A stretch of DNA of 64,000 nt. It comes from Phoronis australis (lineage: Eukaryota; Phoronida; Phoronidae). This document shows, in pieces, positions 22,231-36,300 of this stretch. A program made the position numbers and the translations under genes. The DNA is taken from contig NMRA01000656.1 of assembly GCA_002633005.1 (NCBI GenBank), forward strand, positions 1 through 64,000, in the 5' to 3' direction. The notes under the pieces are model-generated. The model was not told the origin of the DNA and did not search any database. It saw only the letters and a list, made by a program, of their open reading frames with translations. Position 1 is the stretch's first letter. Every line of letters begins with the position of its first letter.

Positions 22231-24098
22231 ATGGGACGAGTTTGTAGTAGAATTCATTGTAAATAATACCGGAAAATTATGTACAACCCTACACATTTAT
22301 TGATCAAACAACACCAACACCTGAGAATATTTTATTTTTCACAAGAATAATTACAACTATCAATTTTCCATTTGTTCAAAACACTAACACCTCCCACACA
22401 GATTCTACAGCAACAGCCCAAAGATACTCGACAAATTCCACATTCACAAGACAAAGAATTTTATTCTAAATTACAGTTACTGTAGTAAAGCTTTCTTGTT
22501 AACGTCACAACTCATTAACACTGTGTTATTACACAGCACAAATAACGAATTGCCTCTTGACTACTTCACAACCATCATCCACATAATATCACAAGGCATG
22601 TAACTACATGTGTTTCAATATAAATGAAACTAACTTGAAATGACAATATGTGAAGACTACACTGAAATGCTGAAGAACTGAAATGCTGAAGAACGGAAGT
22701 ATGACAAAAATGCTATAGGGAAAAATTGCATTGGAGTAATATTATTATTTATTTTATTATCATTATTACCATTGCTGCTTGGATTTAATGCCCATGGCAG
22801 TCAAATGCCTGGCTCTTCAGTTCTTAAAATTTTCACTAAAATGACCATGTACGGTTAATCTTCTGCTGTCGACAAATCTAGTGAAGACTTTTTGTTCCTT
22901 AGTTGTTGAACCATGAAAATTCTCAGCTGCCCAGCAAGCAATACACTTTACTGTGACGTAACCAACATTAAGCTAAATTGAGCTGATAGTTTTTAACTAC
23001 TGCATACAAAAAGACAGAGAGACCTGCAACTCCAAAAATGTCTGTTTTTAATGCCCATGATTTCTTATTGTGGCTCAATTCAAATGCCCTAGATACTGAC
23101 GCAGACAAGTACTGTACTACTACCTGGGCACTGACCCAGACAAATACGGTATCACTACTTGATACTTTAGCACAATAAACTATGCACTTCACAGGAAATT
23201 GTATAATTGTCTTAATTTAAATTTCTAAATTTATATTTTACTAAGGCACCGTGCAGCAAAAATAAAAATAAAAGTTAAAATAATTAAACAAGCCAAGAGA
23301 AATTACAATGTTAAAATTGTTAGACAAAAAATAAGACAATTATTAAACTAAGAAATTTAACATAACTTACATTGTTGAATTAATCTTTGACCAATGTAAC
23401 TAAAAGCAGCGATAACAAAAACCATGATTGCACCATTGTCTCAGTTTTAAAATTCCACACAATAAGTATAGGAAATAAAAATTCAAATAATTAAACAAGC
23501 CAAAATAACACCATGATTACAACATGAAATTAACAGAACAAAACATGCCTAGCAGTTACAACGCACTGCTTGACTATCAGCACCCCTTTGGTTTGTGTTT
23601 TGGGATGGTACCCATGGTAGACGTCAAGTTGGCATAATAAATATTGGATTAAACGGAATTCATCAATTGCTTCAAAGACAAAATTTGTTGAACACACAAC
23701 AATGTTCACAATATTTGCTCAACTTCTGTATTTCTGACAAACATTCACAGAGCAACAATAAAGTAGGCGGCTATGAGACATAAAAAATGCCTGCATCATT
23801 GTTGCGCCGTGAACGACTATCAAAAATACAGTGAGTGAGGATGAGTGAATATCGATGAAAGTTATTGATTCTAACCATTGCTGTGCATTTAACAAATTTC
23901 GCCAACAGGGGGGCTGCTAACAATTTTTTCTAATGGCTTCGAAGAGAACATTTGTCATCACTCCCTTAACTCAATGCAACTAGAATCCAACTGATGAAAG
24001 AAAAGTGTGCTGTAATAAGAACACCTGTTTAAACTGTGAGAAGGAATCATTACTTAACCTGCACCTGTCAAGTCTTCGAAATTATTGCATAAAATGCA
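22231..24098. other. 3' flank of the asparaginase gene, no gene recognised
   Basis: AT-rich sequence with TTTATT (minus-strand AATAAA) at about 22298, 22330 and 22745, any of which could be a polyadenylation signal. No coding or RNA gene seen. Confidence 0.4.
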
Positions 24099-24343
24099 TC
24101 AAGTTGATGAACTGGTGAACTCATAATGCTCAATGAAGTTTTCCTTCATATTGCAACCACAATGCACCTCACTTCCTTTTATGTAAGCGTACGACAACTT
24201 CCCTGTGTTTTCGCTCACTCCGACGTCTCCATTCCTCCCAATGGCAATCGCACCTCCTCCGTACATATTCACACGGTTGCCAAGGTTCAAACGCGTTGCC
24301 ATGGCATTGAGAGCCTTGTCACAGGCGGACTGAGCAGTTTCGC
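24099..24343 (-). CDS. Asparaginase exon B6 (stop)
   Basis: 245 nt, acceptor GCTGTAG. Encodes [35 protein letters not shown] and a short tail ending SSST-stop at 24099-24101. Confidence 0.92.
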
Positions 24344-27300
24344 CTACAGCAAAGCAGAGGCAATTAGAATAAGAAAAAAATGAATGCATGAACACTAGGA
24401 CTGCCTTACATAAATACAAGACACTCGCTAGCGTCATGTAATACATGGCAATATCTCATCGGTTTTGCACAAGCTTGCTTGTGTTTTGCATTCATGGAAT
24501 GTAGCCCCCAACACTACTGTAGACTCAACAGGCAAACATTTTGCAGGGCTTGGAATGACTAAAGACAATAACAGAGGAAAAATTTCCAGGTGGTGTATTG
24601 TTCCACAAATTAAATAGGCTTGTGTGATAGAAAAGTTTTTGTGTTGTAATATTTAACTGAAATAAAATATGTTTTTGTGTAAATTAAAGTCACAACAATG
24701 ATAAAAAGAGACAAAAAAGAGAAAGCTGGAAATCAAATAAGAGAAAAGTGAAACCAAAAAAAGGAATCCTCTTAAAAGAGAAAAATTCCAAGCCCTGGTT
24801 TTGCAATGAGTAGAACTTTCAAAACCTTTTAAATAAGATTACTTTACCCTGTTTTGACATATTAAAAGATATCAACTCAGATTAATCAAGTCACTTACTG
24901 ACACAAGTGGTATCACCTTGCTACTTACTCACTATAAAAGTGATATCTGGAAGTTTTGATGGTTCATTATTACTCGAGACCATGCACGACATAAAATGAT
25001 CAGCTGGGTCAAGACAACCCATTGCATCTGCCTTGTCATGTACAGGGATACACTGATAGCTCTTCCCAAGCCCATGTAATGACTTCTAATATAGGGTGAC
25101 CCAAAAAACACAAAAAAGTCATACAAAATTTTCTGTAAAATTCTCAGTTCGAATTCTCTAAGAACAAAAAATCCCATGCCAACTGACTAATATGGTTAAA
25201 ACCTTATTGACCAAAGATCACATTGAAGTTTAAGTTACGCAAATGTGCAAAAAATTATATAATAGAGGTATGAAGAATTCACCAAAATTTGTATAGGTTT
25301 GTTTTTTGGGTTCTCCTGTATTAGTAAAGAATAACTGGAGACCAATTTTATATCTCAGGTAAATGGCCTACATAAGACATTAGTTTTAAACAGATTTGTG
25401 CGTTGACAAAAGCATATTATAAATTACCTTCCTCCATGAGCTCCGTCACATGTCTGCTGATGCAGACTTTGCTTAAACTTTCTCCATGCCCGGTAACTGT
25501 CACACCACCAATGTCATTGTCACAGTAACTACCACCACCTGGAGGGAAAATGCAGATGTATGTATACAAAATGTCAACGCATTGCTACTTTCTCTTGTTC
25601 AGAGCACAGAACTCTAGCCCTGGAATGCCAACTCTTATCTCACGGCCTCTGAGGTTGCGCCGCATATGCGTGAGAGTTGACTTTTTCCAAACATAATTGA
25701 GAAAATGACGTATGACTTAGCTATGTTGAATGGTACACACTCAGGTGTATTTCTAGTTTTGGCTACTCACTTTTTTTGAACATTTCACTCGCAAGTTCGA
25801 GTTACGGGAGTGACGGTCATTGCCAGGGGCAGTGATTGCCGGGAACATTGTGTTGTTGGCCTCTTCTGCACTGAGTGGCCTAAGAATGACCGCATTGTTG
25901 AAATTTACACTTACCAGGTCTAAAATATACCACAACCTCGCAATACTATGCAACAAATTTATCCTTCAAAACTGAAAGTTTTCTCGTGGTTTAAAAAATC
26001 AAATCCCTGCCTTGTTGTTCACATCTGAAGCCGAAATAATTAAGGGCTCCACATACAACAGTTTGTGGCTACGACATATCATTCAGTTTTGAGCAAGAAA
26101 ATAATTGGAATCATAAAACAATTTTTGGGCAGACTTATTTTTTTCCATACAAGGTACAGTCAGTGTCAAAGAAGCAATCTCGAATTACCCGATAATGGAA
26201 TTCCGCAGTAAGTAGAACTATTTCAAAGGCTTTTTATTTCATGCTGATCTAGTCATTAAATATGATTTCAACATTTGACACAAGATTTTTTTTCTTGCGA
26301 AATTTGCACTGCATCATTTTGACGCTTTAATACATAATTTGGCCTGGGCATTCGATGCCTCGTGGAGATTTTTGACAGGAAGTTTTTTCGTTGTTTGAGT
26401 TGCAAAAATTTGAACAGCGCCAACAAGTAGACGGAATATTAGCAGAAAGATTTAGCTAGTTTGCGTCTTCAAAGACTTTTATGACATTAGTACATCGCAG
26501 ATGAGTATCAGAATTTTAGGGGGTATTTTTCAACATATAATTTCTCCCTTTTCAAATTGCATTCTTAGCTTACTTTTTCATATTTTACTGGTACCAAGGA
26601 CTGGCAGAGACAAAACATTTCAGTAAACTGAAACATTGGTGTTGATGTCTTTTTAAGTATTCTATGTAAATCTTGCTCATAGAATTAACCAAACAGAAGA
26701 ACAAACACACAGTGCTAGCATGATCTGAACACTGCATGAGACCGAGTGGAAGCTATTAGCATTCAACTGAACACTGTGCGAACTGCCTGTATAATTCTAC
26801 GCCACCTCTGCAATCCCAAAATAAAAAGACCACTAATGTCTGCACAACACTAACCTATGACAGGAGAATCGCCAAATCGTCCAGGCATTTTACCATTCAG
26901 GCCTCCTGTGCTGCAAGCAGTAGCCAAGTTGCCATGGCGATCAAGTGCAACGGCTCCCACTGTGTCGTGCTCTATGGGAAGACTGGAATTCAAGGAAAAG
27001 AATCACTACACCTGCTCACAATGCAACTCTGGAGATGATCCAAAATCATGGAGACAGTACACAAAGTGTTTTATTATCGTGATTCAATTTGATCAGTAAG
27101 GAGGTTTTAATGTTCACTGGAAATAAATTTACCTGATACCTTTAACGTAATTAATAGTCAGTTACAAGGGTTCTGCCTTTCGAGAACCAGTTTTCACTCA
27201 CTGAATAACAGGTGGCAAACTGTTCTCAATCTGGAACCCTTGCAAGTGACTAGGAAACCTGCTATACACAGAAAATGTTTACTCACAGTTAATCAACAGT

Positions 27301-30300
27301 TAATTCAGACAAGTTCTTGCATAACTTGTGGCTAACTTCCTTCCCCTACCCCTCCCTTCCCCTACCCCTCCCTTCCCCTACCCCTCCCTTCCCCCTCCTC
27401 CTCTCCAGCTCCATCGATGGAAGCCTTTACTAGACGAAAAACAGCTAATTACACGGCATCAAATCTAATCTCTGAATTTGAGCTCTTCAAATATTTTCAG
27501 TTCAACTTTTGTATGAACTCTAAATAAATGGCAGTGATTTTGACCTGGAGTACATAATGATTTCCACAGAAAAATACCTAACCCAAGTTCACAATTGACA
27601 TCCAGTTATAGATTCAAGCTTCAAACTCAAAACTTTGAGTAACCAAAGGATGGAAACAATTCTGAGGTCGCATCTCTAAAGTCCAGCTACAATCATCAAA
27701 AGCAAATCTTGGACAAGCAGACACCAGACCCAAATTAAAAAAAAAACAAAAAAACATGCCAACTGAATCTAATTCCACGCACGTGCTCCATACCCACTTT
27801 ACCATTTAGAACTTCAGCCAGAGACCAAACGCCAGCGTCAGGACCATTGAAATTCCTTACACAGATAAGTGTAGGTCTGGTGATACATCCTGTGACTGGA
27901 GTCTGACCCGTGTATGGAGCTTTTTCACCGCATGTGGAGTTTAAGGGTGTAAGTCTAGGGATTTGTACCGCGGTTTTGGTGTCTCAGGCTGGTGAAGGAC
28001 AGGGTTTAGTAGCGGAAATTCAGAGACGCATCCCTGGAATTGTTTCCAGTCTTTGGATATTAAGCTCAAATTTGAAGCTTAAATGTTGAAAACTTGCTTT
28101 TTGAAAGGTTTCGTGTCCAAAACTAAGAAAAATACCACATTAAGATTTTTTTACTCTAATACTGACACTACCATGGTAATAAACTCACTCTATCATTCCC
28201 TTCGTTTGCATTTCCAAGAATAGTTCCAGCTGTTCCTTTGTTCTCTCTGTAATCAGCTCTGATTTGTCAATCATATCAAATCCTTGCTCTTTGGCAAATT
28301 TGTTGGCTCCCTCACCACAAAGAAGCACATGGTCTGTCTGCAACGAATAGAAGAAACAGCATTTGAAAGCACCTATCTATAATTACTAAATGAATAATTA
28401 AAATACTTTAAATGCAGGGCTATACTTGCTAGCTTCCCTGAGAAAATTTATCCAGAATTTTGATTCTTTGCAAGTCTTAGACCAGCCAACCCAAAATGAT
28501 AGTACCAAGCAGCTGATACACAACGGCAGCCATCTTGAGCAAACGATTATATGAAGTTAACATACTTTGTCTCAATCGGTTACGCTGTCTCAACATTAAA
28601 CCTTGTACCCTAAAACATTTGGAATGTTCGCTTTCCTACAGAAAGTATGCTCACAGTTCGTTGACGTGATAGAACTGTGCCTACAACAAATTCTCCCATC
28701 ATTCGAGCAAAGGCACACAAGATTCCTAATGATGACATAATAACCCATTGAATTCGATGGCCTGTCCACACTGGCTGGTCATCTCTAATTCGTTGTCCAT
28801 AGTTAAGTAAAAAGACTATGCATGTGTCTGCCGACTGCCCATAAAATTTTAAGATCTGCTACAAGAGCAGCAGGCATTCTAGAGTGTGCAGAGATAATGG
28901 AAACTTGTACTTCAGTGCACATTGGGATTTGGCACACAATGTCAACAACATCAGACCCATCATGAATTTTTTTTTTCAAAATTGCTGGATTTTATTTCAG
29001 TAAAGCATAAGTTTGTCGTTTCCACGGCACATCAACTTTTTGCTCTTGCTTGCCAAACCTTAGTTAGTAAGCCAGCATATGGAGTTTTCAACAATATGCA
29101 GGCCGCGCTGTGAATTGGTTCCAGGGGAGATAAACCCAAGCAAGGCACTGTTTGATTGAATCATACAGTACAAGTCCAAACAACTGGCTAGATATATCAG
29201 AATCATTATGACATCAACCCCAGAGTAAAACTCACCAAAAGGATTATTTGCATTCCAAAATTAAGCATGGGTTCCCCACAACCACAACACGGCGTGGCTG
29301 TTTCAGGCTCCAAAGCTGGGCCCATATTCTACACTGTTCTTCAGCAAAACCAAAAATTTTCTCACTAAGCAAGATGTTGTCCTTAATTAAAACATTGACC
29401 AGTTTACCAGCAACACCTCCATAGGGTACTATTCACAAGGCTACTAACACAATACCTTATCCATGACTCTGCGTGCAACTCGTGTCGTATAAAGACAGCA
29501 GTCTATACCCCAAACAGCACCAGCTTTAAGGGTTTTACCATCAATGACCAGGGCTTCCATCTCAACATCTCCACTGGCGGTCAGTTTGGAGCCCTTGCCT
29601 GAAATGACAAATAAAAATTATCAGAATAATGCTTCATAGTATAGCCCATCTAACTAAAAATGGGTCCAAAAGAATTGATACGTGCCCGAGGTTCTCTTCC
29701 ACATACTGGTAGCAAAGGGGTGCAGCCACAAATTCAAATGCAGACAAACGCAACACCTGGCCTGGGTTACCAAGACTTTACAAGAGATGTGGTCATGCAA
29801 TACAGATGAAGCATGCGACCAAATCTACACTCACTGCTAGTAAAATTCAGTGCAAGAATGTGCACCTCATTATAAGTTGTTAATTACGAGCACAGCACAG
29901 CACGACTATAGTCAAGCTGAATTGTTATAGGAGTGAAATGTTTGAACTGAAGAAGATGAAATTTTTTCACATCAATACTTAACATATTTCTTCATGAGCC
30001 TTAGAAATTAACTGAGTGTACAAACTAAAGAGAAATTACAACGATCTTGATTTAAGATCAGACTTATAACTTTTGACAAATTGGGTACATCACAGCATGG
30101 TTGCATGACACAGTCGCATATATAGGTTCGTTTCCTTAAATCTACTGTGAATTTTTGGACTCTCGTCTGATAGTCCTTTCTTATGGTGTTTTAGTTTCAT
30201 TTTAGTCAATTTTTTACTTTGATACAAATGTCTGCATTGAATTGTAAATACTGGGTGTTACTGAAAACAAGAAAAAGACCTTATTCCCTTCATTGAACAC

Positions 30301-33300
30301 AGGAGTAAGTTTTTACTTACAACATTAGAAATTGCTATTAGCCAAAGAGGAGTTCATAAAAAAGATAAAAGGATGGAAAATGTTATATCTGCAAGTATCT
30401 AATAACACAATACTCAAACAATTTACAGAACTTAGTTAAGTCTCTGTTTACTACTGCGTGTTTCATGCAACCAAACACAGGTGCTTAAAGGCCTAGTTTT
30501 TTCCTAATTATGGCCAAAATAAGAACATCTTGGCTTCCAACGGCAACAAAATGGTTGAAAACTAATTCCTTAACTAAGAAGCAATATACCATGATGAAAC
30601 AGAATAAATTTCATCACTAACTGATAACAAAAAAAAATGCGGAGGGTTGAAATGCACCCACGAATGGACCGCAAACAGTGTGATTCTATTTGTATCGTAA
30701 GAATGGCCACTAGATGGCGCAAAAACGTCGAATCCATTCAACAAATGAAAACATGTCATCGCTTCTTTAATAGAAAGCTATTTACCAAATATAATAAAAA
30801 TCTGTAGTGAATCTTCAGAAAAACAAAGGAAAACAGAAAAAAATGAAATTGCTACTAGGGGGCACAGCATTCATTGGATCCGCCTGAAAGTCATCATCGT
30901 CTGTTGTTAACTTCATATAAATACACTTACTAAACATAATAAAGATCCTGCAATGGGATTAGGAGATATAGCTAAGAGCGCAAAACAAAACAAAACAAAA
31001 CATAACTGCCAATAGGAGGCGCCACAGTAGTCGAAGTCATCGTCATGCATTCTCTTGACACTGAGAACATATACATCAACTTTCAAAATTATCCTTAGAA
31101 TGGATTGGTTGATGATAGAGGGGTGGACGCCAAAAAACAGACTTCAAAACAGCATAAATGGCCACTAGTTGGTGCATATTATATTCCATCGGAAAATGGG
31201 AGGATTAGCGTCATCTCCGTCATCTCACAAATAGATTTCTAATATTCCAAATTTTATGAAAATCTGTTGAGGAACTTTGAAGATACAGAGGTAAACGTAC
31301 AAAACTAAAATTGCCACTAGGGGGCACACCGGTAATCAGATCTGTCCGAAAGTTTGCTCATGCTGTTCCACCCATGAAACGCGAGATGGACGCCATGTAG
31401 ACAGACGCCATACGAATGCCGTATGGATGTCGTACCAACACCGGACGGACGCCGAACAGACGGACGGGGATGATGGCATAATGCGTACACACATAAATAT
31501 GTGGGCGCATAAAAAGCAACTCAATTTGGAGAGGCTTCAATGTTTACAAATTGCCTTTAAGTTTAAGTTTATACTTAACACTAAAGTCTACAACCAAGAA
31601 GTAGCAGTAGCATGCAGTAGCAGTAGCAATGGCAGTGGTAGTGGCAGTGGTAGTGGCAGTGGCAGTTGCAGAAGCAGTAGCAGCAGCAGCAGCAGCAGTA
31701 CCAGTGGCAGTGGCAGAGGCGGTGGCGGCGGCGCCAGTGGCAGAGGCAGTGGCAGTAGTAGCAGTAGAAGTAGCAGCAGCAGTAGTAAGTAGCAGTAGCA
31801 GTAGCAGCAGTAGCAGCAGAAGTAGCAGTAGCAGCAGCAGTAGCAGTAGCAGCAGCAGCAGTAGCAGAAGCGGCAGTAGCAGCAGCAGTAGCAGTAGCAG
31901 CAGCAGTAGCAGTAGCAGCAGCAGCAGTAGCAGTAGCAGCAGTAGCAGTAGCAGCAGTAGCAGTAGCAGTAGTAGCAGTAGAAGGAGTAGCAGTAGCAGC
32001 NNNNNNNNNNNNNNNNNNNNNNNNNNNNNNNNNNNNNNNNNNNNNNNNNNNNNNNNNNNNNNNNNNNNNNNNNNNNNNNNNNNNNNNNNNNNNNNNNNNN
32101 NNNNNNNNNNNNNNNNNNNNNNNNNNNNNNNNNNNNNNNNNNNNNNNNNNNNNNNNNNNNNNNNNNNNNNNNNNNNNNNNNNNNNNNNNNNNNNNNNNNN
32201 NNNNNNNNNNNNNNNNNNNNNNNNNNNNNNNNNNNNNNNNNNNNNNNNNNNNNNNNNNNNNNNNNNNNNNNNNNNNNNNNNNNNNNNNNNNNNNNNNNNN
32301 NNNNNNNNNNNNNNNNNNNNNNNNNNNNNNNNNNNNNNNNNNNNNNNNNNNNNNNNNNNNNNNNNNNNNNNNNNNNNNNNNNNNNNNNNNNNNNNNNNNN
32401 NNGCAGCAAGTAGCAGTAGCAGTATGCAGAAGCAGTAGCAGCAGTAGCAGTAGCAGCAGAAACTGTACGGACAAGCCAAAATCACCAAACAAAACAGAAA
32501 GAAATCAAAATCGCAAGTTGCATTTTGCGACAAGGTAATCGGGGAATTTCTTTTGGACCATTTAAGAGTAATGGTGCAAAATTACCGAGACCAGTAGCAG
32601 TAGCTTACTAAATGAAAAACGCACGTTAAGTCTTTTCCCCAAAAAGATGATGCATGCAGCCACCTATTACCAGCATTGAATACAGGGTCTCTGTCAAATA
32701 TGTCTACAGCAGCTACCACTGCGTCCATGGCCGTGCCGCCACTCTGCAAGATTTCCATTCCTGCCTTGGCAGCCATTTTACAGCCATCAAGGTGTGGCTG
32801 AATCCAGGCTGCTGGGAAATTCACAGAACCGGCACCGCTATGAACAACTATGACCGGCTCACTGTATGGAGGATCTAAATGTTTTGGTAGTGAAACCTGC
32901 AATAAACGAAGGATATTCAGACCTTGCCCACATGATTTCCTTTTTCACTAAGGATACATCTTCCTTGTACATGCATCATATCTACTGAAATTGACAATCC
33001 ACTCTATTGGAATTTCTGTAAAATGACGTACGTATTATACTTGACACGTGTAAAAAGTGATAACACAAAACGTAATTTAGTTGTGAATGTTCAATCATAA
33101 CAGAGTCTTGGTGTGCACTTGGAAAATGAAAATTGACAAAAAATGACATCTTTGCTTAATTTCCTGACTTGAAAAGACCTTTAGTGACTTGCTGTATGAA
33201 GTTTCCAATCAAAGGAAAGAGTAATTAACTTTTTAAAATGTGCTAAGGTTGAAACTTCAATCCATGAGAGCGAGAAAGTGTAAATGTTATGCGAATGCGT

Positions 33301-36300
33301 TGAAGGCCATCATGGAAAGAAGTGTTCTCCAATTACATGGCTACCTTTGTTGAAGTTATTTCAACAAAAATAAACAAAATCTCTACTTGAATGTGTTTTT
33401 CATCTATTCAAGACACTGTACTAACGTGCCACTTACGGGCTGAGCTCCAGTCCAGATAGGCTGATAGCCGTCTCCGGGATTGATGCCGTGTTTAAGGGTT
33501 CCCTCTTTGTCAAAGGCAGCCCACGCCATGCGCTCGGTCGTAAAATGACGCCCAATGTTACCATCTTTATCCACAACAATACAGCCACCATAACCATCAA
33601 TTCTCTGCGACATAAATGACAGTGCCTTCTCAGCAGCTTCCTGTGCTGAGGATCCTATAATCATATCAAAACCCAACAAGACCTGCATGAAAGAGATATA
33701 CCGGTATGTGTGTGTTCAATTTCCAATAAAGCTCAATTGCTTATAAAGAAATTAATCATTGGTAGGCGTACCAATCGGACATCATCGGGGCCAAGTATCA
33801 TCTTCTTGCGAATGCACCCCAGAGTTTAGTGGTGATATGTTAAAAAGGTTAGAGGAATTTAGGTTGTAAGCTCGGCAATTGTAAACAAATATAGCGGACC
33901 TGTCTAGGGTCTTGTTAAGCTTGAGAGTAGATGTGTGTGTATACTATATATGCTTGGCTCTGCTTTACCGCGTAGTTGTTGTAGAGGTTCGACTTTGTTT
34001 TTGTGAACTGACACTGTTGTTTCTCATGGCATGCGCTGGACGATGTCACACGAAGTCACCTGTTCAGGCTACCTGAACAGCACAGTTCAAGCACAAATGA
34101 ACACAAGTGTTGCAAATAAAATATCGTTCACTATTAACGTACTTTTTGTAGAGATTTATACTAAAACCACAACCATAAAATGGTTAACATTAAAGTCAGT
34201 GTTCTGTCAAAAAGAAACTATAGTTTAGATCTCGTAGTTTTCGTTTGTTACTCAAACAAGAAGTGATGTCTTTCTTTGCGACGATCTAACAGTCCGTCAA
34301 ATTGCTTGCAACAAAGCTATAAGCATGTTTGCTTGACCTCGGCAGATCATTTTATGCCATGACAAAAGCCCCAAGCACCTCTTCTTGGGCATGCACAGAA
34401 ACCATTTCTCACTAGAAAGGTGTAGCAGCATTGCACACCACCAGATATAACACAGCTTTTTCAGTCACATAACAATAATACCCAGACTGATGGAACATTG
34501 CACAATACTTACAGATCAAATACAACTTTGAAGCAAGGTGAATTATTGTTGCACGTTATGGCTCACTCTCCTATTCCAACTTTGCTGCATTCTTTAGGGG
34601 TAGGTCACCTCTGGCAAGCGGTTTTGCTTACACGAGTCAAATTGCCCCATTGTGCAGCTCAGGCAGGATACACAATAGAAGTTGGGACATATCAATGAAA
34701 GAACAGCAGTTGCAATGCACATTATTTCTCTTTTGTTCTGTTGCAGCTAACAGACATTAATATTTAAGTTTTACGTAGTCTACAGTGTCTAAAATGTGTG
34801 GGAAAGAATTGCCAGGGGACAGGTACTGCTACCCACCAACACTAATCACAAACAAAAAAATTGGTCATAAAAGTCCAGGTGCTGTTGTCAGTGTCTATTG
34901 TAATCCCAACAGGTAACAAACATACATAGTTGCCGAAATGCGATGTAACACATAATGACCATCTAAAATGTTAAGATTTTGGGGAAAGAATGTTGGCATG
35001 AACAGGCAGCAGTGGTTACCACAAACAACCATCTCTATTCTGTCACCCCCAAATAAAAGCATCCGCTCATAAAAGTCCAGGCACTATGAACATGGTAAGT
35101 GTCTATTGTAATCCCAACCAGTAAGAAGAATTCATGGTTAGCGATTGAGAAATGAGATGTAGCACCTAATGGTAAATGTTACTCCAGAGGGTCAAGGTCA
35201 CCAATACCAACTCCTAGGATGTGCAAAAGGGCTCCAGTGTCAATGGCATGTAATTATCATTCTGGTAGCATTCTAAATCAAGCAGTAGAACAACAGTACA
35301 ATTACAATATGGTGGTGATTAAAAGAAGATACACTGCAGCCGCATGGTTCCTGTCACATGTCACACCTTTGTGTCAGGCTACAATCCAATTCCCAAGCCT
35401 GTTAATTAAATCACAGACATGACCAAGTACTGTCTTTAGTCAGGGGAGTAAGCATTATCAGCACTATTTGCGGCGTTATTACACAATAGGTTGAAATGGC
35501 TTGTGCACCTAATGGCCAAATCAGACTGCCTTTAATATCTATATCATCTAAATACCCTGCTTTTAATATCTATATCATCTAAATACCCTGCTTTTAATAT
35601 CTATATCATCTAAATACCCTGCTTTTAATATCTATATCATCTAAATACCCTGCTTTTAATATCTATATCATCTAAATACCCTGCTTTTAATATCTATATC
35701 ATCTAAATACCCCTAAGAAAATTGCTAGTGTTAAACGATACTCTTGCCGCTTCATTTTAGTTAAAAAATTTACGAAATAAATTTTTACGCAAACCAAATT
35801 ATTCCAAACTAATTCACAAATAATGCTGCTTTAACATAACCTCAATTTTGTTTAAAATATATTAAACAGAATTTATTAGAGAATCGTTGAGTATTGAATT
35901 TCCTGGTGGTGCACCAACAAAATGGTCACCACTGAACTATGTTTTATGAAGTTGTACAACAAAAGGCATATACACACAGGACTGTAATTTATGAAATTTT
36001 CACATTTTGGGGCATTGATAGGGTAACTACTTTGCATAGTCTGTGGCTTTTGTAGACATTTGAAAATCATGGACGTCTTTCACATGCACGGTCAGAGAAA
36101 GTGGTTCTTTCTGAACCCTGCTTTTAGTCACACAACTCAGTTAGCTTGTGTAAATAAACGCAGTTTAAAAAAGAGTTTATGGTGCAGGCAGAGAATACAA
36201 CTGTTATATTACTCCTTATGGGTTTTGAATAGCCAAGCCATCTTTCAATGGGTGAGCTTTGTTCTGTGTTATTAAAAAGAGAAATAAAAGGAAAGAGTGA

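Noticed and set aside
31544-32533. Long open frames of poly-Leu, poly-Ala or poly-Ser
   Set aside because: They are products of the trinucleotide repeat and the N gap and have no independent coding evidence.
33655-33690. Start of exon A6 at the CAG acceptor at 33683
   Set aside because: With the phase left by exon A5, this acceptor gives a TGA within seven codons. The TATAG/GATCC acceptor at 33655 keeps frame and matches the family.
35531-35712. Regular 31-bp repeats as a CRISPR array
   Set aside because: Units are head to tail with no spacers, in an intron of an animal gene.
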